39,738 bases of DNA from DATAEK01 sp036258055 (GTDB taxonomy: Bacteria > Acidobacteriota > Vicinamibacteria > Vicinamibacterales > 2-12-FULL-66-21). The translations under genes were made by a program, and so were the position numbers. How positions within the stretch are numbered: the stretch's first letter is position 1; each line of letters opens with the position of its first letter. Location: the NCBI GenBank assembly GCA_036258055.1, contig DATAEK010000234.1:1-39738 (forward strand), written 5' to 3'. Under the pieces are notes generated by a model. It searched no databases. It was not told where the DNA came from and saw only the letters and a list, made by a program, of their open reading frames with translations. Shown here one piece after another: positions 25,321 through 33,429 of this stretch.

Positions 25321-27927
25321 CCCGCGTGCTTGCAGCCACTCCTCCAGCTTCGGCGACTGCGCGCGCGCGACGGCGCTGCAGGACGCGATGGCTTCGAGCG
25401 ACTGGGCGAGCGTGCGTGCGGCGTCGGGCACCGGGTGCGCGGCGAAGAAGCTCTTGATGTCAGCGTAGTGCTGGTCGTCGCAGAACGCCGCCAGCGCACC
25501 GACGATGACCGTGTTGCCGACGAACTCGCCGGTCTTCTTCTGGACCGCGTCCCACTGCTGGCGCATCAGGTCCCACGCCAGATCCTGGGTCGGGTCGTTG
25601 GTGAGGAGCGCTGCCAGGAGGATCTTCGTGTCCTGCGATCGCACGTCGGGTCCGATGGCGTACTCGACCGTACGCCGAACCAGCGCGGGATCGGCAAAAC
25701 TCGCGAGCCCGTAGAGATACCGGTAGCGCTCTTCAGGGTCGACTGCGGATTTGCTCCGCGCCACGTACTTGTCGTACAGGGTCGCGTCCGCCTCGAGCGG
25801 CGCAACGTTGACCAGCACCCCGAGCAACGTCGGATCGACCGTGCCCGGCTTGTCGAGCTCCTGCTCGACCAGTGGCCGCGCGTGCTTCAACACATTGGGA
25901 TCCCTTGCGGCGACCCCCAACGCACCCACGACAGCCGCCCGCAGTGCGCGCGTGTCGTCGCCGTCGCCGGCCTTCGGCGCGGGCGTCGCCCCAGGACCCC
26001 AGCCGACCTCTGCGGCCACCGGCGCCAGCAGGGCGCGGATCCAGGCGCGGAACGGTTCGCGGGTCTTGTCGGTCGTCATGTCGTCGTCGATCGCGGCGAG
26101 CTTGCTGGTCAACGTGTTCAACACCTGCCCGCTGCGCTCGGATCCAAAGCCCGAGGCCAGATCGAGAAACGAGCCGATGTCGTGACGCCCGCCGCGCACG
26201 AGCGCCCACTCGTCGCCAAGGAGCGCCAGGCGTTCCGTGGCCTCGAGTTTGGGCATCTCTGCCGAAGCGGCGCGCAGCGACGCCGGCGGCAGCGCGGTGC
26301 GGTAGTAGCCGCGCGCGCCGGCGTTCGGCACGGTCCACTGCTGGCACCCGCCCGCGGATATCGTCGCCTGTTTCTTGTCGAGCAGATCGCACACGGTCTT
26401 TCCCGACGGCAATCGCATGCAGACCGGGATCTGCCAGAGCTGTTTCGTAGCGTCGTTGTCCTGTTGATCCGCGACGTAGCGTTCCTGAGTCAAGGTGGCG
26501 GTACCCCGGCCTCCCTCGCAGCCCAGCGCGACGCTTACGAGCGGCACTCCCGGCTGATCGACGAACGACGCCATCACCTTGTCCACAGGCTTGTCGGTGC
26601 TCGACGCGACCGTGCTCCAGAAGTCCTCCGCACGCGCGTTGCCGTATTTGAACTTCTCGAGGTAGGCGTTCACGCCCTTGCGAAATGGCTCCTCGCCCAC
26701 CCACGCCTCCACCATCCGCAGGATGGCGGCGCCCTTCTCGTAGGTGATCGAGTCGAAGAGCTCGTTGATCTCCGCTGGTGTTTCCGCCTTTGCGCGGACC
26801 GCTCGGGTGGAGTGCAGCGCGTCGAGGGTCATCGCGCCCTGATTCGACGCGGTCTCCCCGAGCTCCATCTGCCACTCGGGCTTCCACGCTTTCACCGGCT
26901 TACTCTGCATCCAGTTCGCGAAGCCCTCGTTCAGCCAGAGGTCGTCCCACCACTGCATCGTGACCAGGTCGCCGAACCACTGATGCGCCATCTCGTGCGC
27001 CAGCACCTCAGCGATCGACTTGCGCGTGCCGACCGATGCCTTGTCGTCGGCGAGCAGCAACGTCTCGCGATAGAAAATGGCCGCGGTGTTCTCCATCGCG
27101 CCCGCCGCGAAGTCGGGAACCGCAACGACATCCAGCTTCTTGAACGGGTACTTAATCGAGTAGTAGCGGTTGTAGTACTGCATCACCTGCCGCGCGGATT
27201 CGAGCGCGAACCCGGTGAGCGCCTTCTTGTCCGGCGTCGAGCAGATGCGGATCGGAATCCCGTCCGCCGCGCCTTCGTTGCAGACGAAGTCGCCGACCGC
27301 GAGTGCCAGGAGATACGTCGACATCTTCGGCGTGGTGGCAAACGTGACCGTATGCTTGCCCGCGCCAGGACCCGGCGTGTCGGACACGATGGCGCCATTG
27401 GAGATCGCGTGATCGCCCTCGTCGATCGTCGCCTTGAGGTCGAAGGTCGCCTTATAGGGAGGCTCGTCGAACCCAGGGAACATGCGCCGGGCATCCGTCG
27501 CTTCCATCTGGGTGACGGCGTACCGCCGGTTGTTGGCTTTGCTCAGATAGAGTCCGCGCAGGTCGTCGTTCAGTCGTCCGGCGTAGGTGATGTGGAGCGT
27601 GGCGTCGCCGGCTGGCAGGCGTGACGGCACCGTCAGCATCGCCTGGTCCTTGCTCTCGTCAAGCTTGACTGACGCTTTCTGCGTGCGGCCTCCGGCGGTC
27701 ACGCTGACGTCGTTGAACGCGATCTCGGCGGCATTCAGGACAATCGATTCGGACGGCGCCTGAAGGTGTACCCGAATGGTCTCGTCGCCGGTGAAGGTCG
27801 CAGCGGCCAGATCGATCGCCACCGCGATCTCGTAGTGACTCGGCACGGCGTTCGAGGGCAGGCGTTGCGCGGACGCCGAAAGCGGTAACAGCAGAAACGC
27901 GAGGATGAGGACTGATGACTTCATCAT
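25306..27927 (-). CDS. Secreted M1-family aminopeptidase
   Basis: About 873 residues from ATG 27927. The signal peptide MMKSSVLILAFLLLPLSASA is followed by a beta domain (LPSNAVPSHYEIAVAIDL). The substrate motif GAMEN occurs at about 275-279, and the zinc site HEMAHQW (His311, Glu312, His315) is followed 18 residues later by Glu in WLNEGFANWM, the full HExxH-x18-E pattern. The rest is an ERAP1-like helical C-terminal domain. It removes N-terminal residues from peptides, probably in the periplasm. An in-frame ATG at 28005 has a strong GGAGGG three bases upstream and would add 26 residues before the signal peptide; I prefer 27927 for the clean signal peptide. The gene is divergent from the hydrolase at 28015, leaving almost no room for two promoters if 28005 is the start. 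Confidence 0.92.
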   Translation of the reverse strand: MMKSSVLILAFLLLPLSASAQRLPSNAVPSHYEIAVAIDLAAATFTGDETIRVHLQAPSESIVLNAAEIAFNDVSVTAGGRTQKASVKLDESKDQAMLTVPSRLPAGDATLHITYAGRLNDDLRGLYLSKANNRRYAVTQMEATDARRMFPGFDEPPYKATFDLKATIDEGDHAISNGAIVSDTPGPGAGKHTVTFATTPKMSTYLLALAVGDFVCNEGAADGIPIRICSTPDKKALTGFALESARQVMQYYNRYYSIKYPFKKLDVVAVPDFAAGAMENTAAIFYRETLLLADDKASVGTRKSIAEVLAHEMAHQWFGDLVTMQWWDDLWLNEGFANWMQSKPVKAWKPEWQMELGETASNQGAMTLDALHSTRAVRAKAETPAEINELFDSITYEKGAAILRMVEAWVGEEPFRKGVNAYLEKFKYGNARAEDFWSTVASSTDKPVDKVMASFVDQPGVPLVSVALGCEGGRGTATLTQERYVADQQDNDATKQLWQIPVCMRLPSGKTVCDLLDKKQATISAGGCQQWTVPNAGARGYYRTALPPASLRAASAEMPKLEATERLALLGDEWALVRGGRHDIGSFLDLASGFGSERSGQVLNTLTSKLAAIDDDMTTDKTREPFRAWIRALLAPVAAEVGWGPGATPAPKAGDGDDTRALRAAVVGALGVAARDPNVLKHARPLVEQELDKPGTVDPTLLGVLVNVAPLEADATLYDKYVARSKSAVDPEERYRYLYGLASFADPALVRRTVEYAIGPDVRSQDTKILLAALLTNDPTQDLAWDLMRQQWDAVQKKTGEFVGNTVIVGALAAFCDDQHYADIKSFFAAHPVPDAARTLAQSLEAIASCSAVARAQSPKLEEWLQARGSAGR

Positions 27928-28002
27928 GAGCTCGCTGATCACGCCGTCACGCGTGTAGGTCAACGTTTCCAGCGTCTCCTCGAGCAGGCTCTGCGCACGT
28001 GC

Positions 28003-28008
28003 CATAAT
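28003..28008 (+). promoter_or_regulatory. Possible -10 element 6 nt before the hydrolase start
   Basis: CATAAT matches TATAAT at 5 of 6 positions and lies 6 nt before GTG 28015, the spacing seen before pepF and the cyclophilin gene. No clear -35 is seen. Confidence 0.35.
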
Positions 28009-28014
28009 CCCTCC

Positions 28015-28644
28015 GTGTCGAAGCAGACGGATCTGACAGTCTACTCCACGGCCTCGCCGCGAGCGGCGTTCGTGGTGGGACACGGCGCGGGCGCGGGACA
28101 AAAGAGCGCGTGGATGGTGCGAGTGGCGCGCGGCCTCGCGTCGCGCGGCATTCACACCGCGACCTTCGACTTCCCCTATATGGCTGCGAAACGCAGCGCG
28201 CCGGATCGCGCGCCGGTGCTCGAAGCGTCGTGGCGAGACGCCATCGCCGTCGCACGAGAGAAACTTGGCGGTCTCCCCCTATTCATCGGCGGCAAGTCGA
28301 TGGGCGGCCGCATGGCCTCACACGTCGCGGCGCAGAAGACCGAGACGCTGGCCGGCGTCATCTTCTTCGGCTATCCGCTGCACCCGCCAGGCAACCCGCA
28401 GAAGCGTCGCGACGCTCACCTGCCTGACATCGCGGAGCCGATGCTCTTCGTACAAGGCAGCCGCGACACCTTCGGGACGGCCGAGGAGATCCGTGCGCTG
28501 CTGCCGTCACTGAAGCAGGCCACCCTGTACGAGGTCGCCGGCGGCGATCATTCGCTGAAGGCGTCGAGCAACGCGGCCAAGCAGGACGAGGTGATGGAAC
28601 GGATGCTCGATCACACGGTCGAGTGGATTGATAAGCATCTGTGA
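28015..28644 (+). CDS. Alpha/beta hydrolase (dienelactone hydrolase / KANL3-Tex30-like)
   Basis: 209 residues, cytoplasmic, with no signal peptide. Seen: the oxyanion strand AFVVGHGAGAGQKSAWM near the N-terminus, the nucleophile elbow GGKSMGGR (Ser95), the catalytic acid in VQGSRDTFG (Asp151) and the catalytic His179 in GGDHSLKA. The loop GHGAGAGQKS and the FDFPYM and GYPLHPPGNP segments are typical of the KANL3/Tex30-like subgroup. Start GTG 28015 has no ribosome site but a -10-like CATAAT 6 nt upstream, so the message may be leaderless. The substrate is unknown. Confidence 0.88.
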   Translation: MSKQTDLTVYSTASPRAAFVVGHGAGAGQKSAWMVRVARGLASRGIHTATFDFPYMAAKRSAPDRAPVLEASWRDAIAVAREKLGGLPLFIGGKSMGGRMASHVAAQKTETLAGVIFFGYPLHPPGNPQKRRDAHLPDIAEPMLFVQGSRDTFGTAEEIRALLPSLKQATLYEVAGGDHSLKASSNAAKQDEVMERMLDHTVEWIDKHL

Positions 28645-28658
28645 TCAGGCGCGGTACA

Positions 28659-28690
28659 CGGCGCTCGGGACTCGGGGCTCGGGGCCGGCT
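28659..28690. repeat. Degenerate CTCGGG/ACTCGG short tandem repeat
   Basis: Reads as GCTCGGGACTCGGGGCTCGG, a drifting 6-7-bp unit directly after the hydrolase gene. It resembles the AGTCGG heptads at 37824-37882. Confidence 0.6.
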
Positions 28691-28829
28691 GAAGCCGCTA
28701 CGCGGCGTTCGGCGCTCAGGGACGGCTCCAAAGGCGAACCGCTCTCTTACCCGCAACAGAGGCTCGGAGACAAAGACCTAGAGAGATCTCCTGGTCTCCT
28801 GGCCTCCTGTTTGATGTGTTGAAGAGTAG

Positions 28830-28929
28830 TTAGTCAGCCCGAAGAACGACCCCGGGATCGATGCGGCTGGCGCGGCGGGCGGGGATCCAGCTGGCCGCGA
28901 CGGCAGCGCCGAACGTGGTGGCCTTCTTC
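28830..28929 (-). pseudogene. C-terminal remnant of a MacB/FtsX-type permease
   Basis: The minus strand encodes TTFGAAVAASWIPARRAS continuing RIDPGVVLRAD and a TAA at 28832-28830. This is the signature end of MacB-like and acidobacterial duplicated orphan permeases (last membrane helix, then PARRA-x-RxDP-x-x-x-LR). The frame stays open for some distance upstream, but the residues become Arg/Ala-rich nonsense within about 35 codons, where the dispersed repeat begins. No start codon or upstream domain fits. It looks like the stub of a gene deleted or replaced by repeat sequence. Confidence 0.75.
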
Positions 28930-28956
28930 CGCGCTCGCCGGTCGCTGGGTGCGTCG

Positions 28957-28978
28957 CTTGTCGCGGTCCGCTGTCCGC
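28957..28978 (+). repeat. 22-bp dispersed repeat, copy 2
   Basis: One mismatch to 25031-25052. It lies immediately beyond the point where the permease remnant loses recognisable sequence. Confidence 0.75.
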
Positions 28979-29098
28979 CAGATTCTCGCAGCACCTTCAG
29001 CCGGCCGCGAGCACTGAGAAGCGCCTGCGGCCACAGCCGAGCGCGACGGCGCGAGGCTGTAGCGACAAGCGAAGCACCAGAGCGATACGATTTCACCG

Positions 29099-29770
29099 AT
29101 GCCCCAGGATCTCGACACCCTGCTCGTGCCAACGATTACGCACGGACGCGTGCTGGTGCGACGGCCGGCCGGTAACGCCGTCGGCCTCCTCGCCGGCTTT
29201 CATGGATACGCGGAAGATGCGGCGACGCAACTCGAGCGGCTGGTGGCGATCCCTGGCACGGACCGCTGGCTGCTCGTGTCCATTCAGGCGCTGCATCGGT
29301 TCTACCGCGGGCGCTCGAAGGACGTCGTGGCGGGGTGGATGACACATCAGGATCGCGACGTCGCGATTCTCGACAACCTCGCCTACGTCGATGCGGCGAT
29401 CGAACGGGCCCTGCAGGATGTGGCGACTCGGGCGACCGTTCCGATCGTCTACGCCGGATTCTCGCAGGGAGTCGCGATGGCTTTTCGCGCCGGACTCAGG
29501 GGCCGGCAACCGACGGCGGGCGTGATCGCGGTGGGCGGCGACGTGCCTCCCGAGCTGCGCGAGGATCCGCACGCGCGTTTTCCTCGAACGTTGCTCATAC
29601 GGGGAACGGGCGATGACTGGTACACCGCGGCAAAGCTCGACGCGGACGTTGCCGCCATCGAGGCCCGCGGCGGTCAGGTCAAGAGCGTCGTCTTCGACGG
29701 CGGACACGAGTGGACGGCCGCTGTCAGCGCTGTGGGCGGCGAGTTTCTCTCGGGGCTACTCTCGCGCTGA
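29099..29770 (+). CDS. Alpha/beta hydrolase, phospholipase/carboxylesterase type
   Basis: 223 residues. Seen: LLAGFHGYAEDAATQLERL (oxyanion loop), nucleophile elbow YAGFSQGVAM (Ser122), acid in IRGTGDDWYT (about 171-172) and His203 in DGGHEW, a complete triad in the order expected for the carboxylesterase/phospholipase (AB hydrolase 2) group. No signal peptide, so cytoplasmic. ATG 29099 has no obvious ribosome site. The 3' end overlaps the convergent iron permease gene by 97 nt. Function is likely hydrolysis of small acyl or thioester substrates; the exact substrate is unknown. Confidence 0.85.
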   Translation: MPQDLDTLLVPTITHGRVLVRRPAGNAVGLLAGFHGYAEDAATQLERLVAIPGTDRWLLVSIQALHRFYRGRSKDVVAGWMTHQDRDVAILDNLAYVDAAIERALQDVATRATVPIVYAGFSQGVAMAFRAGLRGRQPTAGVIAVGGDVPPELREDPHARFPRTLLIRGTGDDWYTAAKLDADVAAIEARGGQVKSVVFDGGHEWTAAVSAVGGEFLSGLLSR

Positions 29771-30231
29771 AGAACCGCCAATAGCCCGGATTTTCGCGCG
29801 TGTCGCTGCTGTGCTTCCTCGATCGAGTGCGACTGCGTGAGGCTGGTGTCCTTGCGCGCCATCGCCACGAGCCTGCTGTAGTAGCGGTGCAGCGTCTTCA
29901 GCTCGTCCTCCGTCAGGTCCTCGACGTCGATCAGCCGGTTGCTGGCGCCGTTCATCGCCGCGACGAGCTCGTTGAGCTTCAGTTGAACGGCGAGCGACCC
30001 TTTGTTCTGCGCCCGCTGGATCAGAAACACCATCAGGAACGTCACGATCGTCGTGCCTGTGTTGATCACCAGCTGCCAGGTGTCCGAGTAGTGGAAGAAC
30101 GGACCACTCACCAGCCACACCAGAATGACGCCGCAGGCCACCGCGAACGCGGAGGTACTGCCGGTCCACCCCGTGACGGCGCTTGAAAATCGCTCGAGCT
30201 GCTGGCCGAATCCGCGTCGCTTCTTGCCCAC
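29674..30231 (-). CDS. Low-affinity iron permease-like membrane protein
   Basis: About 185 residues from GTG 30231, chosen because GGAGG lies 4 nt upstream; an ATG further upstream would add 43 Arg/Ser-rich residues that do not resemble the family. Seen: FERFSS-like start (LERFSSAVTGWTGSTSAF), a first membrane segment AFAVACGVILVWLVSGPFF, then the hallmark SDTWQLVINTGTTIVTFL and MVFLIQRAQNKGSLAVQLKL, as in the PF04120 family related to yeast Fet4. Two membrane helices are clear. The Ser/Thr-rich C-terminal tail of about 33 residues is encoded in the part that overlaps the esterase gene and may be a non-conserved extension. No Fur box was recognised. Transport of iron is inferred from the family name only. 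Confidence 0.85.
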   Translation of the reverse strand: MGKKRRGFGQQLERFSSAVTGWTGSTSAFAVACGVILVWLVSGPFFHYSDTWQLVINTGTTIVTFLMVFLIQRAQNKGSLAVQLKLNELVAAMNGASNRLIDVEDLTEDELKTLHRYYSRLVAMARKDTSLTQSHSIEEAQQRHARKSGLLAVLQRESSPERNSPPTALTAAVHSCPPSKTTLLT

Positions 30232-30341
30232 GTGACCTCCATCGTCAGGATCCCGTGATCCGACACGCGTCGTGCCCCTGCACGCTACGCTCGACGGCAT
30301 CCACAAGCAAGACGGTGACCGGTCGAGGCGTGTCGGTGATC

Positions 30342-30347
30342 TATAGT
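30342..30347 (+). promoter_or_regulatory. Possible -10 element of pepF
   Basis: TATAGT (5 of 6 matches to TATAAT) lies 6 nt before ATG 30354, so the transcript would start at or near the start codon. No convincing -35 is seen. Confidence 0.4.
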
Positions 30348-30353
30348 GAACGG

Positions 30354-32234
30354 ATGTCATTTGCCCCGTTGTTCACGCCATCAGGTGTTGCCCCGGAACC
30401 GCCGCGCGCGCGCAGCCGCCGTCGCGAGGAGATCCCCGACCGTTTCAAGTGGAACCTCGACGACATCTTTCACAACTGGGACGAGTGGGATGCGGCGTAC
30501 AAGAAGCTCGACGCCGGCATCGACCGCTACGCGTCGCTCAAGGGAACCCTGGCGCAGGGGCCGGACCGCCTGCTCGAAGCGTTCAAGCTTTCCGAGGAGC
30601 TCGGCCAGCTGGCGTATCGCGTGTGGTATTTCCCGTCGCTGCGGTACGACGAGGATCAGCGTGACAACGCGGTCAACGCCCGGCGTCAGCAGGTGCAGAT
30701 CCTCTTCGCCCGTTGGAAGCAGGCGGAATCCTGGTTCAACCCCGAGCTCCTGAAGGTGCCGCTCGAGACGGTCCGCGCGTGGATGGACGGAAACAGCGCG
30801 CTGAACCTCTACCGCTTCGCGATTGAGGATCTGTATCGGCAAGCGGAGCACGTGCTCGACGAAGCAGGCGAACGGCTGATGTCGCTGTCGAGCCGCCTGG
30901 CCTCCGCGCCGAACGATGCGTATTGGGCGCTCTCGACTGCGGACGCCAAGTTCCCGACGATCCGGCTCTCGAGCGGTGAGGAGGTGACGGTCAGCTACGG
31001 ACAGTACCGGGCGATTCTGGCGACGCGACGCGAACAGGCCGACCGGGCGGCGGCCTTCGAAGCGCTCCATGGCGTCTACGAGCGCAGCGTCAACACCTAC
31101 GCCACCCTCTACAACGGCGTCTGCCAGCGTGACTGGTTCCAGGCGCGCGCGCGCGGTTACAAATCAACCCTCGATGCTGCACTCCACGGCGACAACATTC
31201 CGACCTCCGTCGTCGAGAACCTGATCGAGACCACGCGTGCCGGCGTGGAGCCGCTGCGACGTTACCACCGCCTGCGGCGCAAGGTGCTGGGCCTGTCCTC
31301 CTACTACACCTACGACTTCTCCATTCCGATCGTGACCTTCGACAAGAAATACGAGTACGACGAGGTGCTCGATTGGATCGTGGATGCGGTCGAGCCGGTG
31401 GGCGGGGATTATCAGACGCTCATGCGCGAGGGGTTCGCGGGCGGTTGGATCGACGTGTACGAGAACGACGGCAAGCGATCGGGCGCGTACTCGGCGCCGG
31501 TGTACGGCACCCACCCGTACATGCTGATGAACTACACCGACACGCTGGATGACATGTTCACGCTGGCGCACGAAATGGGGCACTCGATGCACACCATCCT
31601 GTCCCATCGCACCCAGCCGTTCATCTATTCGAGCTACACCATCTTCGTCGCCGAGGTCCCGTCAACCTTGAGCGAGGCGCTGCTGCTCGAGTACCTGCTC
31701 GCGCGCTCGACTGATCCCATCGAACGGATCGTGCTGCTGCAGCACGCGATCGACAACATCACCGGCACGTTCTACACCCAGGTGCTGTTTGCCGACTACG
31801 AGCTGCGCGCACATCGACTCGCTGAACAGGATCAGCCGATTACGTCGGAGATCCTCACGGAGACCTACACGTCGATCGTCAAGGAGTATTACGGCGACTC
31901 GCTCGACCTGGCGCCGCAGATGGGAATCACCTGGTCGCGGATTCCGCATTTCTTCAACTCGCCGTACTACGTCTATCAGTACGCTACGTGCTTCGCGTCG
32001 GCGGCACGACTCGCGCAGGAGATCATGCACGGGAGTGAGGCCGAGCGCCGCGGAGCGCGCGAGCGTTATCTCACGTTGCTGCAGTCGGGCGGCAGCGATT
32101 ATCCGATGACGCTGCTGAAGCAGGCGGGCGTCGATCTGAGCCAGCCGGATACCGTGCGCGCGATCGTCGACGAGCTCGATCGCCTGGTGACGAGACTGGA
32201 GAAGGAATTGGCGGCGATTTCGAGCCCGCGTTAG
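30354..32234 (+). CDS. pepF: Oligoendopeptidase F (M3B metallopeptidase)
   Basis: 626 residues, the normal length for PepF. It hydrolyses oligopeptides in the cytoplasm during peptide turnover. Seen: N-terminal helical domain (FKWNLDDIFHNWDEWDAAYK), the zinc site TLAHEMGHSMHT (His406, Glu407, His410) with the downstream Glu in VAEVPSTLSEALL, and the substrate-binding Tyr/His-rich region FNSPYYVYQYATCFASA. ATG 30354 is chosen although upstream in-frame codons are open to 30183; upstream sequence has no family similarity and TATAGT sits 6 nt ahead. Divergent from the iron permease, convergent with the MFS gene 14 nt away. Confidence 0.95.
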   Translation: MSFAPLFTPSGVAPEPPRARSRRREEIPDRFKWNLDDIFHNWDEWDAAYKKLDAGIDRYASLKGTLAQGPDRLLEAFKLSEELGQLAYRVWYFPSLRYDEDQRDNAVNARRQQVQILFARWKQAESWFNPELLKVPLETVRAWMDGNSALNLYRFAIEDLYRQAEHVLDEAGERLMSLSSRLASAPNDAYWALSTADAKFPTIRLSSGEEVTVSYGQYRAILATRREQADRAAAFEALHGVYERSVNTYATLYNGVCQRDWFQARARGYKSTLDAALHGDNIPTSVVENLIETTRAGVEPLRRYHRLRRKVLGLSSYYTYDFSIPIVTFDKKYEYDEVLDWIVDAVEPVGGDYQTLMREGFAGGWIDVYENDGKRSGAYSAPVYGTHPYMLMNYTDTLDDMFTLAHEMGHSMHTILSHRTQPFIYSSYTIFVAEVPSTLSEALLLEYLLARSTDPIERIVLLQHAIDNITGTFYTQVLFADYELRAHRLAEQDQPITSEILTETYTSIVKEYYGDSLDLAPQMGITWSRIPHFFNSPYYVYQYATCFASAARLAQEIMHGSEAERRGARERYLTLLQSGGSDYPMTLLKQAGVDLSQPDTVRAIVDELDRLVTRLEKELAAISSPR

Positions 32235-32248
32235 GTCCATCGCCGCTT

Positions 32249-33412
32249 TCAGGGGGACGCGGCCGGCTTCGGCGGCTGATGGTACTGCGTCGTCAACACC
32301 GCCGCGCCGACGAGCACCAGCGCCGCGGATCCGTACGCCGTGCCTTCGCCGAACACCTGCAGCGCGCCGTTGCCCCACACAGGGCCGATCGTCCGGCCGA
32401 GGCTCTCGAGAGCACCGGCCGCGCCCTGGACGCGGCCCTGCTCGTGCGGACCCGCTGCCGTGCTGATGAGCGTGCTCAGCGTAGCGTTGCACAGGCCGAT
32501 GCCGACCGCGCCGGGCACGAGCATCGCGACGAAGACCCACAAGGAATGGGTCAGCGCGCTGCCTCCCCAGCCGATCGCCGCGGCGATCAGGCCGAATGCG
32601 AGCGTGCGGCGGGCACCGAACGCACCGACGATCGGCCCGACCAGCGCCCCCTGCACGACCACGCCGAGGAAGCCGAACACGCTCAGCAGATAACCGGTGT
32701 GCGCGGCGTCGAACCCGAATCGCCGCGCGCCGAACAGCGCGAACGTCGTCTGATACACGGCGAACGCCGTCCAGTAGACGAAGTCCACGGTGAAGAGCAA
32801 TCGCAAGTGCGGCCGGCGCCCGAGTTCCGCGAGCGCGTGCCACGCCGCGCCGCCGCCGGCGTGCGCGCGATGCACGGTCTCCGGCAACCAGACCCACGCG
32901 AGCACGGTCGCCGCGACGGTGATCGCCGCGGCCGCCCAGATGGGGGCCGTGTAGCTGATATGCGAGAACAGCGCCCCGAGCGCCGGCCCGACGATGAACC
33001 CGAGGCCGAAGGCTGCTCCGAGCATGCCGAACGCCCGCGCGCGATTCTCCTCCGTCGTGATGTCCGCGATGTAGGCGCGAGCGGTGGTGATGTTCCCACC
33101 CGAAAGGCCGTCGACGATCCGGGCCGCGAACAGCATCGGCAGGCTGCGGGCCAGCGCGAGCATCACGAAGCTGACGACGGTGCCGATCAAGCTGAAGATC
33201 AGGACGGGCCGCCGTCCCCAGCGATCGGAAAGGTGGCCCAGCCACGGTGACGCGATCAGCTGACTCAGCGAGAACGACGCGAAGAGCAGGCCGATCACGA
33301 GCGGCGACGCGCCGAACGTCTGCGCGTAGAACGGCAGCAGCGGGATGATGATCCCGAAGCCGACGAGATTGACGAAGATTGTCAGGAAGATGACGAGAAG
33401 TGGGCGCGACAA
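32249..33412 (-). CDS. MFS transporter, TetA-like drug/H+ antiporter type
   Basis: 387 residues with about 12 membrane segments. The N-terminus LVIFLTIFVNLVGFGIIIPLLPFYA and motif A GHLSDRWGRRPV between helices 2 and 3 are typical of the TetA/Bcr-like DHA1 group. LPETVHRAHAG marks the central cytoplasmic loop after helix 6. GIGLCNATLSTLISTAAGPHEQGRVQG resembles the helix 10-11 region of this group. The start appears to be TTG 33412, 17 nt after the cyclophilin gene on the same strand, so the two are probably co-transcribed. Substrate specificity cannot be told; resistance should not be assumed. Confidence 0.88.
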   Translation of the reverse strand: MSRPLLVIFLTIFVNLVGFGIIIPLLPFYAQTFGASPLVIGLLFASFSLSQLIASPWLGHLSDRWGRRPVLIFSLIGTVVSFVMLALARSLPMLFAARIVDGLSGGNITTARAYIADITTEENRARAFGMLGAAFGLGFIVGPALGALFSHISYTAPIWAAAAITVAATVLAWVWLPETVHRAHAGGGAAWHALAELGRRPHLRLLFTVDFVYWTAFAVYQTTFALFGARRFGFDAAHTGYLLSVFGFLGVVVQGALVGPIVGAFGARRTLAFGLIAAAIGWGGSALTHSLWVFVAMLVPGAVGIGLCNATLSTLISTAAGPHEQGRVQGAAGALESLGRTIGPVWGNGALQVFGEGTAYGSAALVLVGAAVLTTQYHQPPKPAASP

Positions 33413-33429
33413 AGCGGCGGGTTCTTCGA

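Larger units (their letters stand above)
28645..29098. other. Repeat-rich gap with a gene remnant
   Basis: About 450 nt without an intact gene. It holds a degenerate CTCGGG repeat (28659-28690), a direct repeat of CTCCTGG-type triplets near 28788-28808, the permease remnant on the minus strand (28830-28929), the second 22-bp dispersed repeat (28957-28978) and a GCGACAAGCGAAGC motif near 29063 that mirrors part of it. Confidence 0.7.

Noticed and set aside
25165..27624. 819-codon frame antisense to the M1 peptidase
   Set aside because: Continues from repeat sequence straight into antisense of a conserved enzyme; no domain and no ribosome site.
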